A stretch of 64,000 bases of DNA from assembly GCF_013426205.1 (NCBI RefSeq), contig NC_089425.1, positions 868,001 to 932,000 on the forward strand. Reading direction: 5' to 3'. The notes under the pieces are model-generated. The model was not told the DNA's origin. It searched no databases and worked only from the letters and a program-made list of their open reading frames with translations. The translations under genes and the position numbers were made by a program. Numbering within the stretch: position 1 is the stretch's first letter; each line of letters begins with the position of its first letter. Source of the stretch: Metarhizium brunneum. Its lineage: Eukaryota; Ascomycota; Sordariomycetes; Hypocreales; Clavicipitaceae. Positions 1 to 11,689 of the stretch are shown here, piece by piece.

Positions 1-547
1 AATATGTCTAGTATGTTATCAATCAGTGGGTGAGTGGCCGACACCGTAGGATGCAACACCATTCTTGAAAACCTTGTTTGGAGAACAGTTGCCTCGTAAC
101 AACAATGAATCCCTACTCTTTTAAACACATTATCTGATATCCCTCCACAGTGTTTTGTCAGGTATGACTGCCAGTACTTTCCCGGCCATGGAGGTTGGCC
201 TAGTTGGGGATTATTTCCCTATTTTTACAATGTTCACCGGATGCTGGCTATGCGAGAAAATTGGCGGGAAGCAACGCTGGCCAGCAAAATTGGTAATGAC
301 TGTTTGACAATGGCGAAGAGACTGCCCATAATTTCCGCCATAGGGCCCAAATGGAGTTAACGTCCATAATTGTAAGGCAGTCGGGAACCGGGTCTAAAAA
401 CTTGAGCGTCCTCTCAACTAATAATATGCAAATAGATCTTTGATTCGTATCGGAGTATATGGCCGTCAACTGATACAAACAAAATCGTTCTCTAAAAAGA
501 TGTTAGTATTTTCCCTTGCTCCCATGAGTTCTAAGAGTGAATGGAAA
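1..547. other. Gene-free stretch
   Basis: Only short reading frames without recognisable motifs are present. Base composition is ordinary for the left half of the window. I see no repeat or RNA gene. Confidence 0.5.
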
Positions 548-1548
548 TTACGTCGGAAATGCCCAACGTCTGTTGGCTGGTTCGAATTCTTGTATCATCT
601 TAATGTATGACTCCAGAGACGTGAAGCGGCTTTGTTGGGGGTTTCTTAAAAGGGCGTGCGTATTTATATAGCGATTTTTTAGCGATACAAGAGGAGCGGG
701 TACTTTGACAAGCTCTAGAGGCAGACACTCAAGCTGAGGCCGGGGAATTGAGGTAAGCCGTGGTGAAATATACGCGACTCGGAGTTCGAAAAAGGCTCCA
801 GCATTTGTGCCAAATTTTTGTACGATATCGTCTTTGGATGGTAACGGCAGGTATTTGTATAAAGATGGTGGAACTGGAGTCATGTCTGTGTGAATAGGAT
901 ACTCGCTATTGGTGTCAGTTGGGTTTATCTGTGGCAAGGAATAGGGGAACGCGAAAAAGGGAATTTACCTAATAATAAAGCAGCAACACCAGAGTGCAAC
1001 GATATCGGCGAAATGATCTTCAAGGCGAGAATTTTCCCACTGAAACCTGCTAAAGTATCAGTCTTTGAATCCTCATGTCGGGTGCGATTTCAGGACTACC
1101 GAGAAGAGGATCCTAAAGCAACTGCTTTGGTGATGTGTTCATTCGCAAAGCCATGAAATCCGCGACGCTTCCAGTACAATGCCAAGAGTGCATGGGTTTG
1201 TATAGTTCGCCTATAGCGAAGACTGAATTGGAGCTCTTGAATATCCTGGCTATGAAATGGATTCATAGTATCCGCCAAATCTATGATTACCAACATTGAT
1301 AGTCGATCGTTGTCGGAGCCCTGGCCAGCAAGATATTTCTGTCGCATGGCCAATACTTCATCCGGTGTAAAGATGGGCCATTCAGGAAGGATGTTTCTCA
1401 GATACATATCTATTCGACTGCAGGAGAATTTTTGATACGTTTGCTGATATGACTGCCCGGATACATATCCATCCGGCTGTGGTGTCACTCCGGCTGGGCA
1501 TGTTGGGTCCGAATCGCCAATAAAGAGTGTGCTGTCTTTGTCAGACAT
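548..1548 (-). CDS. Hypothetical protein, possibly two exons or a broken gene
   Basis: Two open segments lie in line on the minus strand. The upstream one (1548-1096) starts with a true ATG and gives 150 residues, with an acidic and polar N-terminus followed by a helical stretch. The downstream one (937-548) is rich in proline and leucine. The 160-nt gap contains splice-like signals (an AG at the end of TTGCCACAG near 925), but none of the donor and acceptor pairs I tried joins the two frames in phase. This may therefore be one gene with an unrecognised intron, a gene carrying a frameshift, or two unrelated frames. I recognise no domain. Confidence 0.3.
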
Positions 1549-2330
1549 TTTTGAAGAGCAAAAGACAAATTAAATCAACTAAGATGTACGTTGAATGGGC
1601 AAAAAAACGGATAGTTGGATTTGAACGTGCGGGAACTTGTAATTATTTATATTTCGGGAAAGGTCTCATTGCGACCAACATGTGCTCTCTTCCGTTCGTT
1701 CCTGCACTCAACGAGCGCCAATTTAATATTGCGTTGTTGCCACCGTCTTACCCGCATTTGCATGACTTCGTATGTGGAAATTAAACGCATGTATAGAGAC
1801 AAAAGATATGCATGCAAAGAAGCACACAAAAGACGATCAAATCAAACTGTTATAAAGTGCGACATGTACGACTTGATATGTACATTTTACCTGACAATAG
1901 GTTCACACCAGTGGTAGTCCTGAATTAGTCTTGAGTACATTCTTGCGAGGCGGGTATTCCTACTCTGCAGGGCAAGTTAGCTTCAGATGAACTTATGCTG
2001 GACGGAATATGCGGTATTGAGGAGTACAAAAAGCTAGAAGAATAGCACATACAAGCACCGTGACATATAGCAGTTACCTATTCTAACTAGCTGTCTGTGT
2101 CGACGCCGCTAATCTACACCTCCCTCCATTCCCATACAGCTTGACCAAATTAGTGATGCACAAAAACGGGTTCTGCGACTCCTCGGGTGTTCGAAGGCTC
2201 GTTTCTCAAGTGTTTCTTTTGCGGACCGCGATCGGCTCGTCGTTCCCTTTTATTTCCCTCGTGAAGAGTCCCCAGCACGACTGCCTAATCAAGCCGGTTT
2301 CGAGGTCTCGGAAATGTCATGATATGTCGA
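1549..2330. other. Intergenic stretch without recognised gene
   Basis: It contains short overlapping frames on both strands and no conserved motif. It separates two minus-strand genes and should hold the promoter of the one at 1548. Confidence 0.45.
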
Positions 2331-4087
2331 TTAGTTGTCGTCATTACTCTCATTACTCTTAGCCGAAAACTGCTTAGTGTTCTGGTCCCAGTGTAGTCTT
2401 CTTTTCCTCATTGCCATGCTATAACCCAGCCATAAGATTCTTTCGCAACGTTTACTAACCGTTGACGCAGGTTCAAAGTATTTTTCGTCATCATCAATCG
2501 CTGCGTTTTTAAACCACTTCCCCGGGAAATAGTTTGCAGTATAGATCAAACCACGCATAGCATAGTCTTCGGGAAGAGGATGCGCCTTACCACCTTCAGG
2601 CCACGGAATTTCCGGGGTATGTAACCGTGGTTTAAACTCGCTGGTCCGTAACAGATAGTTAAGTAGTAAAGCAGTCTGTTCCCATGGGATGGAGCCCTCT
2701 AAGTACTGTCTCCCTACTTCAAAATCCATCATAAACCAGTAGAATACTAAGAGGGTATGAAGGCATGGTAAAGTGTTCTTGTCACCCGACCGAGCAATAA
2801 CGATCTCATACGTGCTAGCTGCAAACCCCACCGCTGTCTTGAATGCGTCAGTCAGCACAGGGTCTGGAAGATCATCCATTGTAGTGTCGTCTGTTTGTTG
2901 ATTCTTTAAAACGGCATTCATGAGGACATTTGATGCGTCTCCAAAACCTAGGAGCAGGCAGCTTAATGAGATGCCAATGAAATACCTAGCCTAGTTAGCT
3001 TGTTACAGATCTTATGTTATTACAGTGACGTCTCTTACCCAGATTCAAGCCAACATCCATGTTCTCTTCCAATGCGACTATCTAGAAGATCCAGGAATTG
3101 CTTCATTGAGGGCTCGAGCTGATCCTCATGCGCGCCAGAGAAGAGTATGCCATGAACTCGCACAAAGGCCACATCAACTGGGTCTAGACGTTGCGAAGTA
3201 CTTGGATTTGCATTTAAGAGCGGATCAAATAGCGTCAGGACGCTATCCCTAGCGCTGAGGAATGGGACTGGAACACAGAGCGATTTAGCATAGAAGTATA
3301 ACTGTTTCAGGGCATTTGGTCGTGCCAAAATCGCTAGGTGGTGATAAAGTCGTCCAGTCATTGGTATCTTATCCGAAGCCTTAGTATACCAGGATCTTGA
3401 TACACCAGTCCAAGTTTCTCGTTCTTGGATATCATCGTATTCAACTGCCATCCTGTAACGCCCTAAGTCACCAAGGCACTCTATCCACGCATCTTCAAAC
3501 ATGGGAACTGTCTCATATAGCAATGCCATCATGGTATACGCGATATAAATGAAGGTGAGCATATGCTCGAGCGAGCCAGGCAGTTTCCGCCTTAGAAGCT
3601 CTAAAAACGAGTGTATACCATGACGCCACATTCGTGCAGGCATAAAATACTTAGATGCAAGTCTTCGGAGCGCGGCGCTCGCCGATGGGTGCTGGGATGC
3701 CAATAGAAAGTCATGATGCTCATGGAGAAGTGACCGGTGAAGGGAAATTAATGCGTGATATTGCCCTTGGCTTAGATCAGTCTCCTTCTGTGTGCTGTCA
3801 TACTCAATGCATTTGCTCTCGAGTAAAGCCAGTCCGGCATAAATACCTTGGACTTCCGCGGCAAGCTGGTCTGAAGTTATGACTCGAGTATCCAGTTGCA
3901 GAAGCATTCCTGATCCTGATGCCGCATCAAAAGACTGGCCTCTGTGCTGACGAGATCCGCCAGGTCTCGCCGGATTTTTACTGCAGACGAAGTCCTCATC
4001 TCTGTCAACTGGTCCAACGCGACGCCTGACCAGAGTCGACGGTGATAAGCTGCGTTGCTGAGCTGTTGAAGCGACGGATGAATACAT
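2331..4087 (-). CDS. EST1/SMG7-like protein (fungal EST1-type DNA/RNA-binding domain)
   Basis: Two exons, 4087-3039 and 2985-2331, are joined across a 53-nt intron (GTAAGAG...CTAACTAGGCTAG) and keep frame, giving 567 residues. The central part shows the typical EST1-domain run: a helix with ECLGDLGRYRM (about residue 200), then GRLYHHLAIL and a segment of the form P-N-A-L-x-Q-L-x-F-Y. After the intron comes a hydrophobic helix ending in GFGDASNVLM, then near the C-terminus FPGKWF and ILWLGYSMA, both familiar from fungal members. In the wider family, EST1/SMG5-7 proteins act in telomerase recruitment or nonsense-mediated decay. Fungi also carry many lineage-specific paralogues of unknown role, and this copy is more likely one of those. 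The frame stays open upstream of 4087 only to a GTG, so the ATG at 4087 was chosen. An extra 5' exon is possible. Confidence 0.75.
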
Positions 4088-5595
4088 CCTACTAGTCAAT
4101 GCTGTTAACACCACAGTTCAACATCCTTTTTAAGGTCTCGGACTACCATTTCCGAGTAATAGGCCAACTCACTGTGACTCGGTGCTATTGTCGCAATGGC
4201 GCGGGAAGCGCTCAAAGCCGCCTTCACGGCAGCTAGAGGTGGGTTCCACGGGACGAGTACCTTCTCCGAGTTGCTCATTGGTAACCAATGACTGTGACAG
4301 TGGTTTCGTATCCCATGGAGCCGAGTCCATAGTCTAAGGGGTATACGTGTGGCGGTTAAGGGTGGGTATGATTCCGAGATACTCTCGTGTGACGCTTGTG
4401 AATCTCGGGTTTATCGCACAACAGGACTACACCTGATACGCTCTCCAGGGTGAGTTGTTGTGTTAAGGATGTCTTCAAGAGTAAGAATGGGACGAGACAT
4501 TGAGAGGGCTCCAGGTTCGAACAAATGTGGCTCCTAAGGGCAGTTCTTATGCCGCACAATCGAGCCTCTGATGAAAGTGGTTCGCACCGAGCAATGGCAG
4601 CCTTTTGGTCGCCTTGTGGATATCTTAGCCAGTAGAAGAAGTGATTTGAGAGCCGTATCGTGGGATTGCATGGGTTGGGTTGTCTCGCAGTGACAGGGAG
4701 AGCAGATGTTGCTGTGATAACGCACCCCAGGACGACGCAACGAATAACAGGGCAAAGCCCTCCGGTGGGAATACGAGCTGCCTGACTCCCTGGGACTGTT
4801 TGCTGGCCTCGGGAGCATGGTAATTGTGACTTGTCCTTTGCATGGTTGTGCTCTTCGGTGTGGTTAGTTCAACCGAAGGCTGGCAAGCATCACTCATACA
4901 TGCAACCTAACCTGGTCCCGGCCAGTGAAATGCAATTCAACAGTCTCAGCCTTCTACACCGCGGATATTGTGCCGTCCATCCGTCTTTATTCTTAACTGC
5001 AGTTGATGTCCCGTGCTTTTGCAGCTGGATCCAGACCACCCCCCCTCAACGCAATGACGGTTAGCCTCTTGCAGCGTCGATCCTTCCGAACGGCAACTTT
5101 GCTCTTGGTTTCGGTAAGCATGCTACATCATGGGAGCTCATACTCCCTGCCATGGTATTGCTTCTTGCTATGCAGGGCGAAACATGAGTGCGTGAAAACG
5201 ATGGTGTCAACACGAAAGCTCTTCTCGTCCACCGCTGGTCAAATGTACCGGAGAACGGCCAACCACAAGGCCTACCGAACCCTCTTATAGCAAAATAGCT
5301 TCAGTAGCGAGAGAGGCTCAAAGTCCATACGAGTCCAACTGGGAAAATCTGTATATTATACTGCAACCATATCATAATGTAAGGACCTGCCTCTTCGAAC
5401 ATCAAGGCGAAGTGAGCCCCTGACACGGCGGCATGCTTCAACAACCAATATTTTATAATAAACAAATGATCATGACTGTATAGCTGAACAGGATTTTATT
5501 TCTCCTCATCTTTGATGGAACCACTCCGAGCCACTACACTACTCCAAGATGATCAATTGTATACTCGGCAGTAATATCGGAATCTTTGAGTTTGG
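4088..5595. other. 1.5-kb stretch without recognised gene
   Basis: Several overlapping frames under 100 codons occur on both strands, none with a domain motif or convincing splice partners. No tandem repeat is seen. The stretch includes the promoter region of the EST1-like gene at its left edge. Confidence 0.45.
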
Positions 5596-6228
5596 TTATA
5601 GACGCTTTGCTGTTCTTCTCCTTTTTGATAGTGGGTCATGCTCTGGAACTTTGTCGGGCGGTGATTCGTATCTGTCGTAGATTCTCTTTAGTTTCCCATT
5701 GCTGCATTCGCCACTTCCTTCACTGCCGTCAACATGACCGTCTTCACCAAACTTTTGCCCGATAGCACCGTATTTTTTACTTGCAGGACTGTCAAGCCTC
5801 ATGGTGATGATACCGTACTTGCTCGATGACCCCTCTGCCGTATTAGCAAACCTGGCGTGACCCCCATCCGGGAGACAATCAGTTGCTAAAAGGCTATTGG
5901 AATATACGATGCTTCCGTCGTTGGCATTGTTGTTATTGTCATTGACGTCATCCTCGGCTGCATCTGCACGGGAAGCATTATCAGAGGACTGGTCGCCTTC
6001 GTTGATATCTTCTTCAACAACTCTTGGACTGTTCGGAACGGTAACCTCATCACTATTGCCGTCACTCTCAGAAGATATTTCGATTATTTCATGAGGCAAG
6101 TAAAAGGACTTGCAAGAAATAGGGTCCAAATTGCGACTTTGGGCATCGACCTTGCGTTGACAAACACCCTCGTAAGGGTTTTTTTCGGGTGTGTTCGGCG
6201 GGGCTGTCATGCTGATCTCGGTTTCCAT
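5596..6228 (-). CDS. Hypothetical acidic nuclear-type protein with SUMO-interacting-like motif
   Basis: A single exon with a real ATG encodes 210 residues. About residues 48-60 read IIEISSESDGNSDE: a hydrophobic core followed by acidic and serine residues, the classic layout of a SUMO-interacting motif. An acidic Asn/Asp-rich low-complexity segment follows (about residues 75-105). The protein ends in a basic cluster, KRRRTAKRL, that would suit a nuclear localisation signal. No folded domain is evident. A nuclear, SUMO-binding role is an inference from these short motifs only. No intron is needed and no neighbour suggests a pathway. Confidence 0.5.
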   Translation of the reverse strand: METEISMTAPPNTPEKNPYEGVCQRKVDAQSRNLDPISCKSFYLPHEIIEISSESDGNSDEVTVPNSPRVVEEDINEGDQSSDNASRADAAEDDVNDNNNNANDGSIVYSNSLLATDCLPDGGHARFANTAEGSSSKYGIITMRLDSPASKKYGAIGQKFGEDGHVDGSEGSGECSNGKLKRIYDRYESPPDKVPEHDPLSKRRRTAKRL

Positions 6229-6894
6229 TTCGATGCTTGTAGAAGTGCCTGCTTGTTTATAAACACCAGCTCATGAGAGTGGTCGTAGCTGGCATGAAGA
6301 TATCACCTCGTTTCATGGAGGTGAAATGTTGAGGTTGAGGTATATATATAGGCCATTATAAGAAAGTCTTCAACCTTTTAAAATGTCACCATTGAATGTT
6401 CAAGGCGGTTAGAGCAAACCATCCTAGCATTTGGATTGCGCTGCTCCAGAATGCACCGGATGTGAAAGGGGCCGGACCCATATCGTACGATTGAATGTTC
6501 ACTAAGCTAACTTGGAATTGCACCACAGGCAACAATGTAAGCCGCAGATCCTAGAGATATAGTCTAGCCGAAACTAGATTGCAGAGACCGGGGGTGAAGA
6601 ATGAGAAGACATGGGAACGTATCAAATTGAATGGGAGGCTTTGTCATAGCTTAGGACAAAGCGCGTTCGCTGAGGCCTCAAGGCTGTCAAAATTTCCGGG
6701 TTGATATTTTCCTCGTTGACAGCCCCAGAAGGTAACATGATGCTGAGTTTCCTTCTGTTACCTCAACCTCCCCCATACGGGAGGGTGGTTGATCTCCCCC
6801 GGGACCAAAAAACTATGTGGGAAACCCTCTGCAGATCACCTGAAGAGTAGGCAAGGTTCAGGTTCATGAGCAATATTCTAGTAGGACCTGTGTT
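6229..6894. other. Intergenic stretch
   Basis: No gene recognised. It contains a TATATATA run near 6341 and a short imperfect inverted repeat around 6730-6765 (GGTAAC...GTTACC). It probably includes the promoter of the gene at 6228. Confidence 0.45.
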
Positions 6895-7671
6895 TTATAC
6901 TACAGCCGTATCATCACTTGAGACACATGCCTCTTTGAGGATGAGCATCTGAAATGGTGCCCTTTTCTTCAGCCACCAAGATTGTGGAAGATCCTGAAAC
7001 AATTGCGGTTTCATTTTCCACTGAATATCAGTCGCGCATTTGACCATGGACAAACTTCCATAGAATTTGGCCTGACCTTTAAGCGACCATTCCGAGTCAC
7101 TATACCGCTCTGCAATGACCAATAGCTTGATATCTGTCAGCGACACACCAAGTTTTCCTATAACCCCTCCTTTTTTCGGCCTCCAGACGAAGTGTAACTT
7201 AGTATTATATAGCATTGGTATTGCGAGTTTGACACGCTGCTTTTGCCGTTCCGATTGTGTGGTTGGTTGAGGCAGCCGACACTGCCTCGATTGTTGGAAT
7301 GTTCGCCATATTTGACTCAATAGTGAAATAATTGTCCACAAAAACGCTAAAGTATGAATATGTCGCCAAGTAAGACCGAAGACTTCCTGGAATGGTTCGT
7401 ATATGCTAGCGGCAACATTGAATGCGTATTGACTTTGTAGGGGCTCATTTCGGATGGCCATTACTACCTCCTGTTCTTGACTCGAGTGTTGCTTTATTTT
7501 TTCTGCATATATTAACATTAAAAATTCTTCAAACTCTTCAGCTTGTCGTTTTCTATGCTCTGGGGGACCATACTGACAGCGTCTTGCAAGCAAAGATGGG
7601 AGTTGATAGGCATTGTATACAGTATGTAGTTTCAATTTTATGACTTTGGCGTAGCGACAAAAGTTAATCAC
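6895..7671 (-). CDS. Hypothetical protein, 5' end unresolved
   Basis: A long open frame on the minus strand gives about 258 residues. The first in-frame codon is GTG, directly after a stop, so the true start must lie in an unseen upstream exon. The N-terminal third is basic and helical, with an ARRCQYGPPEHRKRQAEEFEEF segment. A hydrophobic stretch of about 20 residues near residue 110 could be a membrane segment. The C-terminal part looks like a beta-rich region (KLHFVWRPKKGG). I do not recognise a family. The length of the open frame in ordinary-composition DNA is the main support. Confidence 0.4.
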   Translation of the reverse strand: MINFCRYAKVIKLKLHTVYNAYQLPSLLARRCQYGPPEHRKRQAEEFEEFLMLIYAEKIKQHSSQEQEVVMAIRNEPLQSQYAFNVAASIYEPFQEVFGLTWRHIHTLAFLWTIISLLSQIWRTFQQSRQCRLPQPTTQSERQKQRVKLAIPMLYNTKLHFVWRPKKGGVIGKLGVSLTDIKLLVIAERYSDSEWSLKGQAKFYGSLSMVKCATDIQWKMKPQLFQDLPQSWWLKKRAPFQMLILKEACVSSDDTAVV

Positions 7672-8483
7672 TCATTAACTTTCCTCAAAAGATAGTGGCC
7701 ACACATGTAGTCATAAAGCTCAAACGTGGGTTCAATTTGCCCCTGCGCATTACCTTCCGCGAATGTTGGTTCGTTGCCTCAGGTCAGATGGCGATAATGC
7801 TAAGATGTCAAGTTATGGGGAGAGACTGCGACGACAAACGAGTCTTTTTATATCATCGCTTAGTTAATTTCTACCCCTCATCATCATATATGTATCCCGT
7901 CGATCTGTGTCTTATTTACTGTCGAAACTTTGCGTGATCCTAGAGTCACAAGGGCTGTTGTTTGGTTTTGCTGATCTTTGACAATCCGATGTATTTGACA
8001 AGAAGAGGTATGAGAACCATATCATGCTGTTTAATTGTCCACAAGATATTCTAGAATCGTATTACAGGACCAAATATGACACAAACCGGACCTGTCCCCT
8101 GGCTGTTCTTTCTGTACGCTTTTGTGATTGTATCGGCGGTGAGCTCTAAAAGTTTGTTATCAACTTGAATCGTCATCAATTCGCTTGTGCCATGCTCGAT
8201 GATGTGCCTGAGTAGTCTTGTGAATCACTTTCGTGGTTATACACGTGTTGACGAAGAAAGCTCTCGATAACAGCAATTGTTTCATTGGAATTTTCTTCCC
8301 ATTCATTCCTACTATCATCACATCCCATTCTGAGGATGAACCTTAACCTCCTTAAGGCTGGCAGCCAAGGAGTGAGACTTGTACTCAGAGTACAACTTTC
8401 GAAGCCTCTTTTTAGAGCAACCGCGAAAAGTGTCTTGATCCCTTAAGTCAACAAGCCGCTTGATATTTATGTATACAGGCATG
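7672..8483. other. Intergenic stretch
   Basis: Nothing recognisable. The frame at 7695-7937 (+) has no motif and overlaps the expected promoter of the gene to its left. Confidence 0.4.
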
Positions 8484-10481
8484 TTAATTATTCATTGCAC
8501 GGTTACGTCGTAATTGATTGTAGCGATTCGACACAAGAGCCCGGTGGCGGCGCATTTTTGGGGCAATATCTCTGAAGGAACAATTTTCTTCCTCTTTTAG
8601 TCGAATAAGCAGACGATCTTCATCAGCAGTGAGCTGACAATTTCTTAGTGTCCATAAACGAGTCTTTAAAGAACTGTCAGGGTGTTTGGGAAAGCGGTCT
8701 CGGATTTCACGCCACGGGATGCCTTCGTTCGAAAGTTCAAGTAAAGTGTCATCATCCTCTTGCGTGTACCGAAAGCGTCCCGTGGAAGCTGGGGAAGAAT
8801 CTCGCGAACCAGCCTCGGGAGTATCCGTTGCGGGTTCGGAAAGACTGGGCGAAGGTCGTGTGCACGCCTCAGTAGTATAGGATGGCGAACGGCGTATTTG
8901 ATCCACCGTACAACCAACGATGCGTTGTAATTGGGTATCGATGGCCATTTTCTGGTCGTCGTTGAGGCATTCTAAAGACCAGATAACAGCTAACGGTTGT
9001 AGCCCTACCAGCGGCTTCTCTTCCCAGAGGTTCCTATTATCTTCTATCCACTTGTTGATGGCGCATCTGCTCGAATCCCGCCCAGGCTGTAATTGAACGT
9101 CGAGTTCCGCAAACGAGGACTGCGCTTCTTCGGCCCTGCAGAGTTGCTGTTCGTTGACCTTGGCACTGTGAAGAATAATTTCCGTCAGAGCAGAACAGGC
9201 GCCATCATACTCTTCAGAGGTTTGATAATTGGGGACCTTGTAAGTCCAGGTCGCGCATCTCATAATGATTGAGTTCAGGAAGATTCGTGCACATGTCAGC
9301 ATATTCAGAAGCATCAGCAGCCAGGGGTCCGTATTGTCAGAGCTAATGCCCTGTGTACTCTTTGACAACTCCTCCCACCTGGCTTCGCAAGCTCGATCAT
9401 GAGCTTGACACCGCTTAAGCATGACTTCGAGTTCGACTTCCTCTTTATGTCCGGACGGACCAAGAAGGACCGTAGCCTTCGCGCTAAGCGAAGCCACTCC
9501 AATACAAAGCTTTTGGGTCGAAGTGCATTCATCGTCTCCGGACCACCAGAGCTCTTTCTCCTTTTCGTCTTCTAGTGTTGCGAGACTATATATTACCTGT
9601 TGCAAGTTAGCTATTAGAGAGTCTACATCACGATGTAAACTTGAAGATCAACCCGATAAAACCGTGGACTTGAGAAGTTTATGGAAATCTTACCATTAAA
9701 GGGCGGGTTGCCCTGAATAGCATTTGTCCAATTCGGGTGTCAGTCTGTTTGCGGCCGCGTCCTCGGACCAACTCAATAGCACCCTGTACGTAATTGCGCC
9801 AGCTTTCTTGCCCCCCAGTCGTAGGATTTAAGCATTCGAACAGCGCTAGAAGTAAAACTGCAGCCAAGGTTGCATCCTCACAAACGACATCTGGATCTTG
9901 AAGTGCGCTATGCATCGCCATCAGCGCTTTACTGTATGTCTCAATAGTCAAGCTTTTGTATTCAAGCTGACCGCCCGTCTCATTGATGAACGACGCCATA
10001 GCGCAAGCTTCGAATGCCAGTCGGTAATGCTCCCATTCCTTGTCGCTCTTCGATAGGATAACAAAACCCATATCGCCGATTTTGTTCTGTCTAGGCGATT
10101 CAAGATCATAATGATACAAAAAGTAAGCGATTGCCCTTTCTTACAGGGGCATCTGTGGAAGGTCTAAGGAGCGCAGCTGCAAGGATCCTGCCTTCGGTGT
10201 CGAATATGAGGCAACTTTCTCATCCTGTGATATAGCATTCAGGGGTTCATCCTTTGCGAATTTTCTGCCGGAAGATTCCGAATATCCGTATCGAGTAACA
10301 ATCCTTTCTTCGGGTGGGGTACATTTTCTCCCAGACTTGATGCACTGCTGACAGGGCCCCGAATTTTCACACTACATAGACTTCTTGTTAGACCTTGGGT
10401 TATTACGAGGTTAGTTGATCTCCAAGCAGTGCATTTACCTTGACTCGGAACTTTCTGCAACCCGTACAGGCCTTCCAAACC
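8484..10481 (-). CDS. Zn2Cys6 transcription factor with C-terminal Myb/SANT-like repeats; contains an in-frame TAA
   Basis: Exons 10481-10439, 10371-9694 and 9596-8484 join in phase. The first junction splits the zinc cluster, which reads CTGCRKFRVKC then C-x5-C-x2-C-x6-C: a complete Cys6 binuclear cluster. The middle shows the usual fungal factor pattern: a SPRQ motif, an AFEACAMASF helix, and ALFECLNPTTGG. The last exon adds two tandem Myb/SANT-like modules (RFRYTQEDDDTLLEL...WREI and LTADEDRLLIRL...FRDI), an unusual partner for a Zn2Cys6 protein. At 10143-10141 an in-frame TAA interrupts exon 2, just before the conserved helix ERAIAYFLYHYD; CAA to TAA is a C-to-T change. Either the gene is dead or a non-consensus intron hides the stop. 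The 5' exon with the start codon was not found. Confidence 0.65.
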
Positions 10482-11432
10482 CTGCGAGATTACGCAAGGG
10501 CCTTATCTGGTGATGAAATGACGTCCTGTGTTGTGGTTGGCCTGGGCGAGGTCACTCTTGTGGTTTTCTACCCTTTCTTTCTTGCGTACTCCACAACAGT
10601 CTTGTGGCAAAAAGCGATATCGGTTTTGGGTCTGGAACAGAGCCTGCGAGCCTTCGCCCCGTCGCACTACATATACTCCATGTTAGACTTTCAGCTGTTG
10701 TAAGGTTTAGTCAATCCCCCGACTGTGAATAATGGATATACTTTGATCCTGCGCTTTCTGCCACTGAAGACCATGGTAGTAACGAATGCGGCCTGCAGGT
10801 CTTAAATGTTGATTGTGGTGGTGTTTTAATGTAATATGACCAGGGTATGGGATTCCCAATGCACACTGGTATGAGCTCTTCCTGAATAAAATCTGAAGAC
10901 CTGAGTTAGAACCGCCACGGAAGGAAGGACTGTCATACTTATACATCCTACGGAACAATGGATCAGCCTCCACGTGAATAATGTACGCAGCCCAACGTGT
11001 GTCGAAAAACAACACGAACACCTGAGTCTAGGGAAATGAGGCTGCCAAAACTGTATTCCCCGGTTCAGGGGCTCTTCCGTGGTGCAACAACAAGAGATCT
11101 TCCTTGCCGAGGGCTAGCCGGTATCCAGCAGGGTTGCACCTACGAAGACAGCCGCATGGTGGTGTAGAACATTCAGAGCTACTTTCCAGCGCCGAAGTTT
11201 GCAGAATTATTAGTGTATTCCAGGTTCTTATAGAAGCGTTCAAAGTGGTCAGTGAGGTTTTTTGACGTCCATTAAATGCACTACAAAGAGACATCTAAGT
11301 ACAATTGAAATGAGTGGTCTATGATTTATGTCAACGTACGTCGGTTTTTATTCTGTCAATACAGAGTGGTTCAAGCTTCCATGAGGCAATAGCAAACGAG
11401 CAGTAGTTATATCAATATGCTTGTCATGCAGA
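10482..11432. other. Stretch with short minus-strand open segments, no gene resolved
   Basis: On the minus strand, about 11294-11028 and 11021-10707 hold open segments with some coding-like character, for example a run containing LHHHAAVFVGATLLDTG in one frame and FRRMYKYDSPSFRG in another. They sit in different frames with stops between them. This could be a decayed multi-exon gene. I could not assign a family. Confidence 0.3.
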
Positions 11433-11680
11433 AGCATCACCCCCTGTCAGACAATTGAGGGTCACAAAAGAACGAGTATAATGGCGCCGAAGGCGCCAAT
11501 TGTATTAAATGAGAATTATCTAAGGAGCAAGAACTCCATCAATGGTTTCAAGGGAACCGTGCAACTCTTTATACACAAAAGAAATCTTTGATAGTTCAGG
11601 CAGTAGCAGCTACCTGCCAGGCAGCCACTGCAGTGTCCCAGTTTTTCAGGAGGTAGGATTTGGGTAGGCTTGATATGCGA
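11433..11680 (+). repeat. Dispersed repeat, copy 1 (second copy near 41216)
   Basis: It begins TGTCAGACAATTGAGGGTCA, contains a GGCGCC-GAA-GGCGCC hairpin, and runs into AATGAGAATTATCTAAG. The same string in the same order recurs at 41217-41305, about 30 kb away and in the same orientation. Both copies later share TGGGTAGGCTTGA plus a short tail, with an unrelated middle. It starts with TG, so a solo LTR is possible, but a non-autonomous DNA element fits equally well. Confidence 0.6.
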
Positions 11681-11689
11681 CACCCTCTT

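Noticed and set aside
2331..2921. Frame as a separate gene
   Set aside because: It continues the EST1-like frame in phase after a consensus 53-nt intron.
4356..5290. Overlapping frames of 65-95 codons on both strands
   Set aside because: No motif, no splice partners, and some begin with non-ATG codons. Treated as chance frames.
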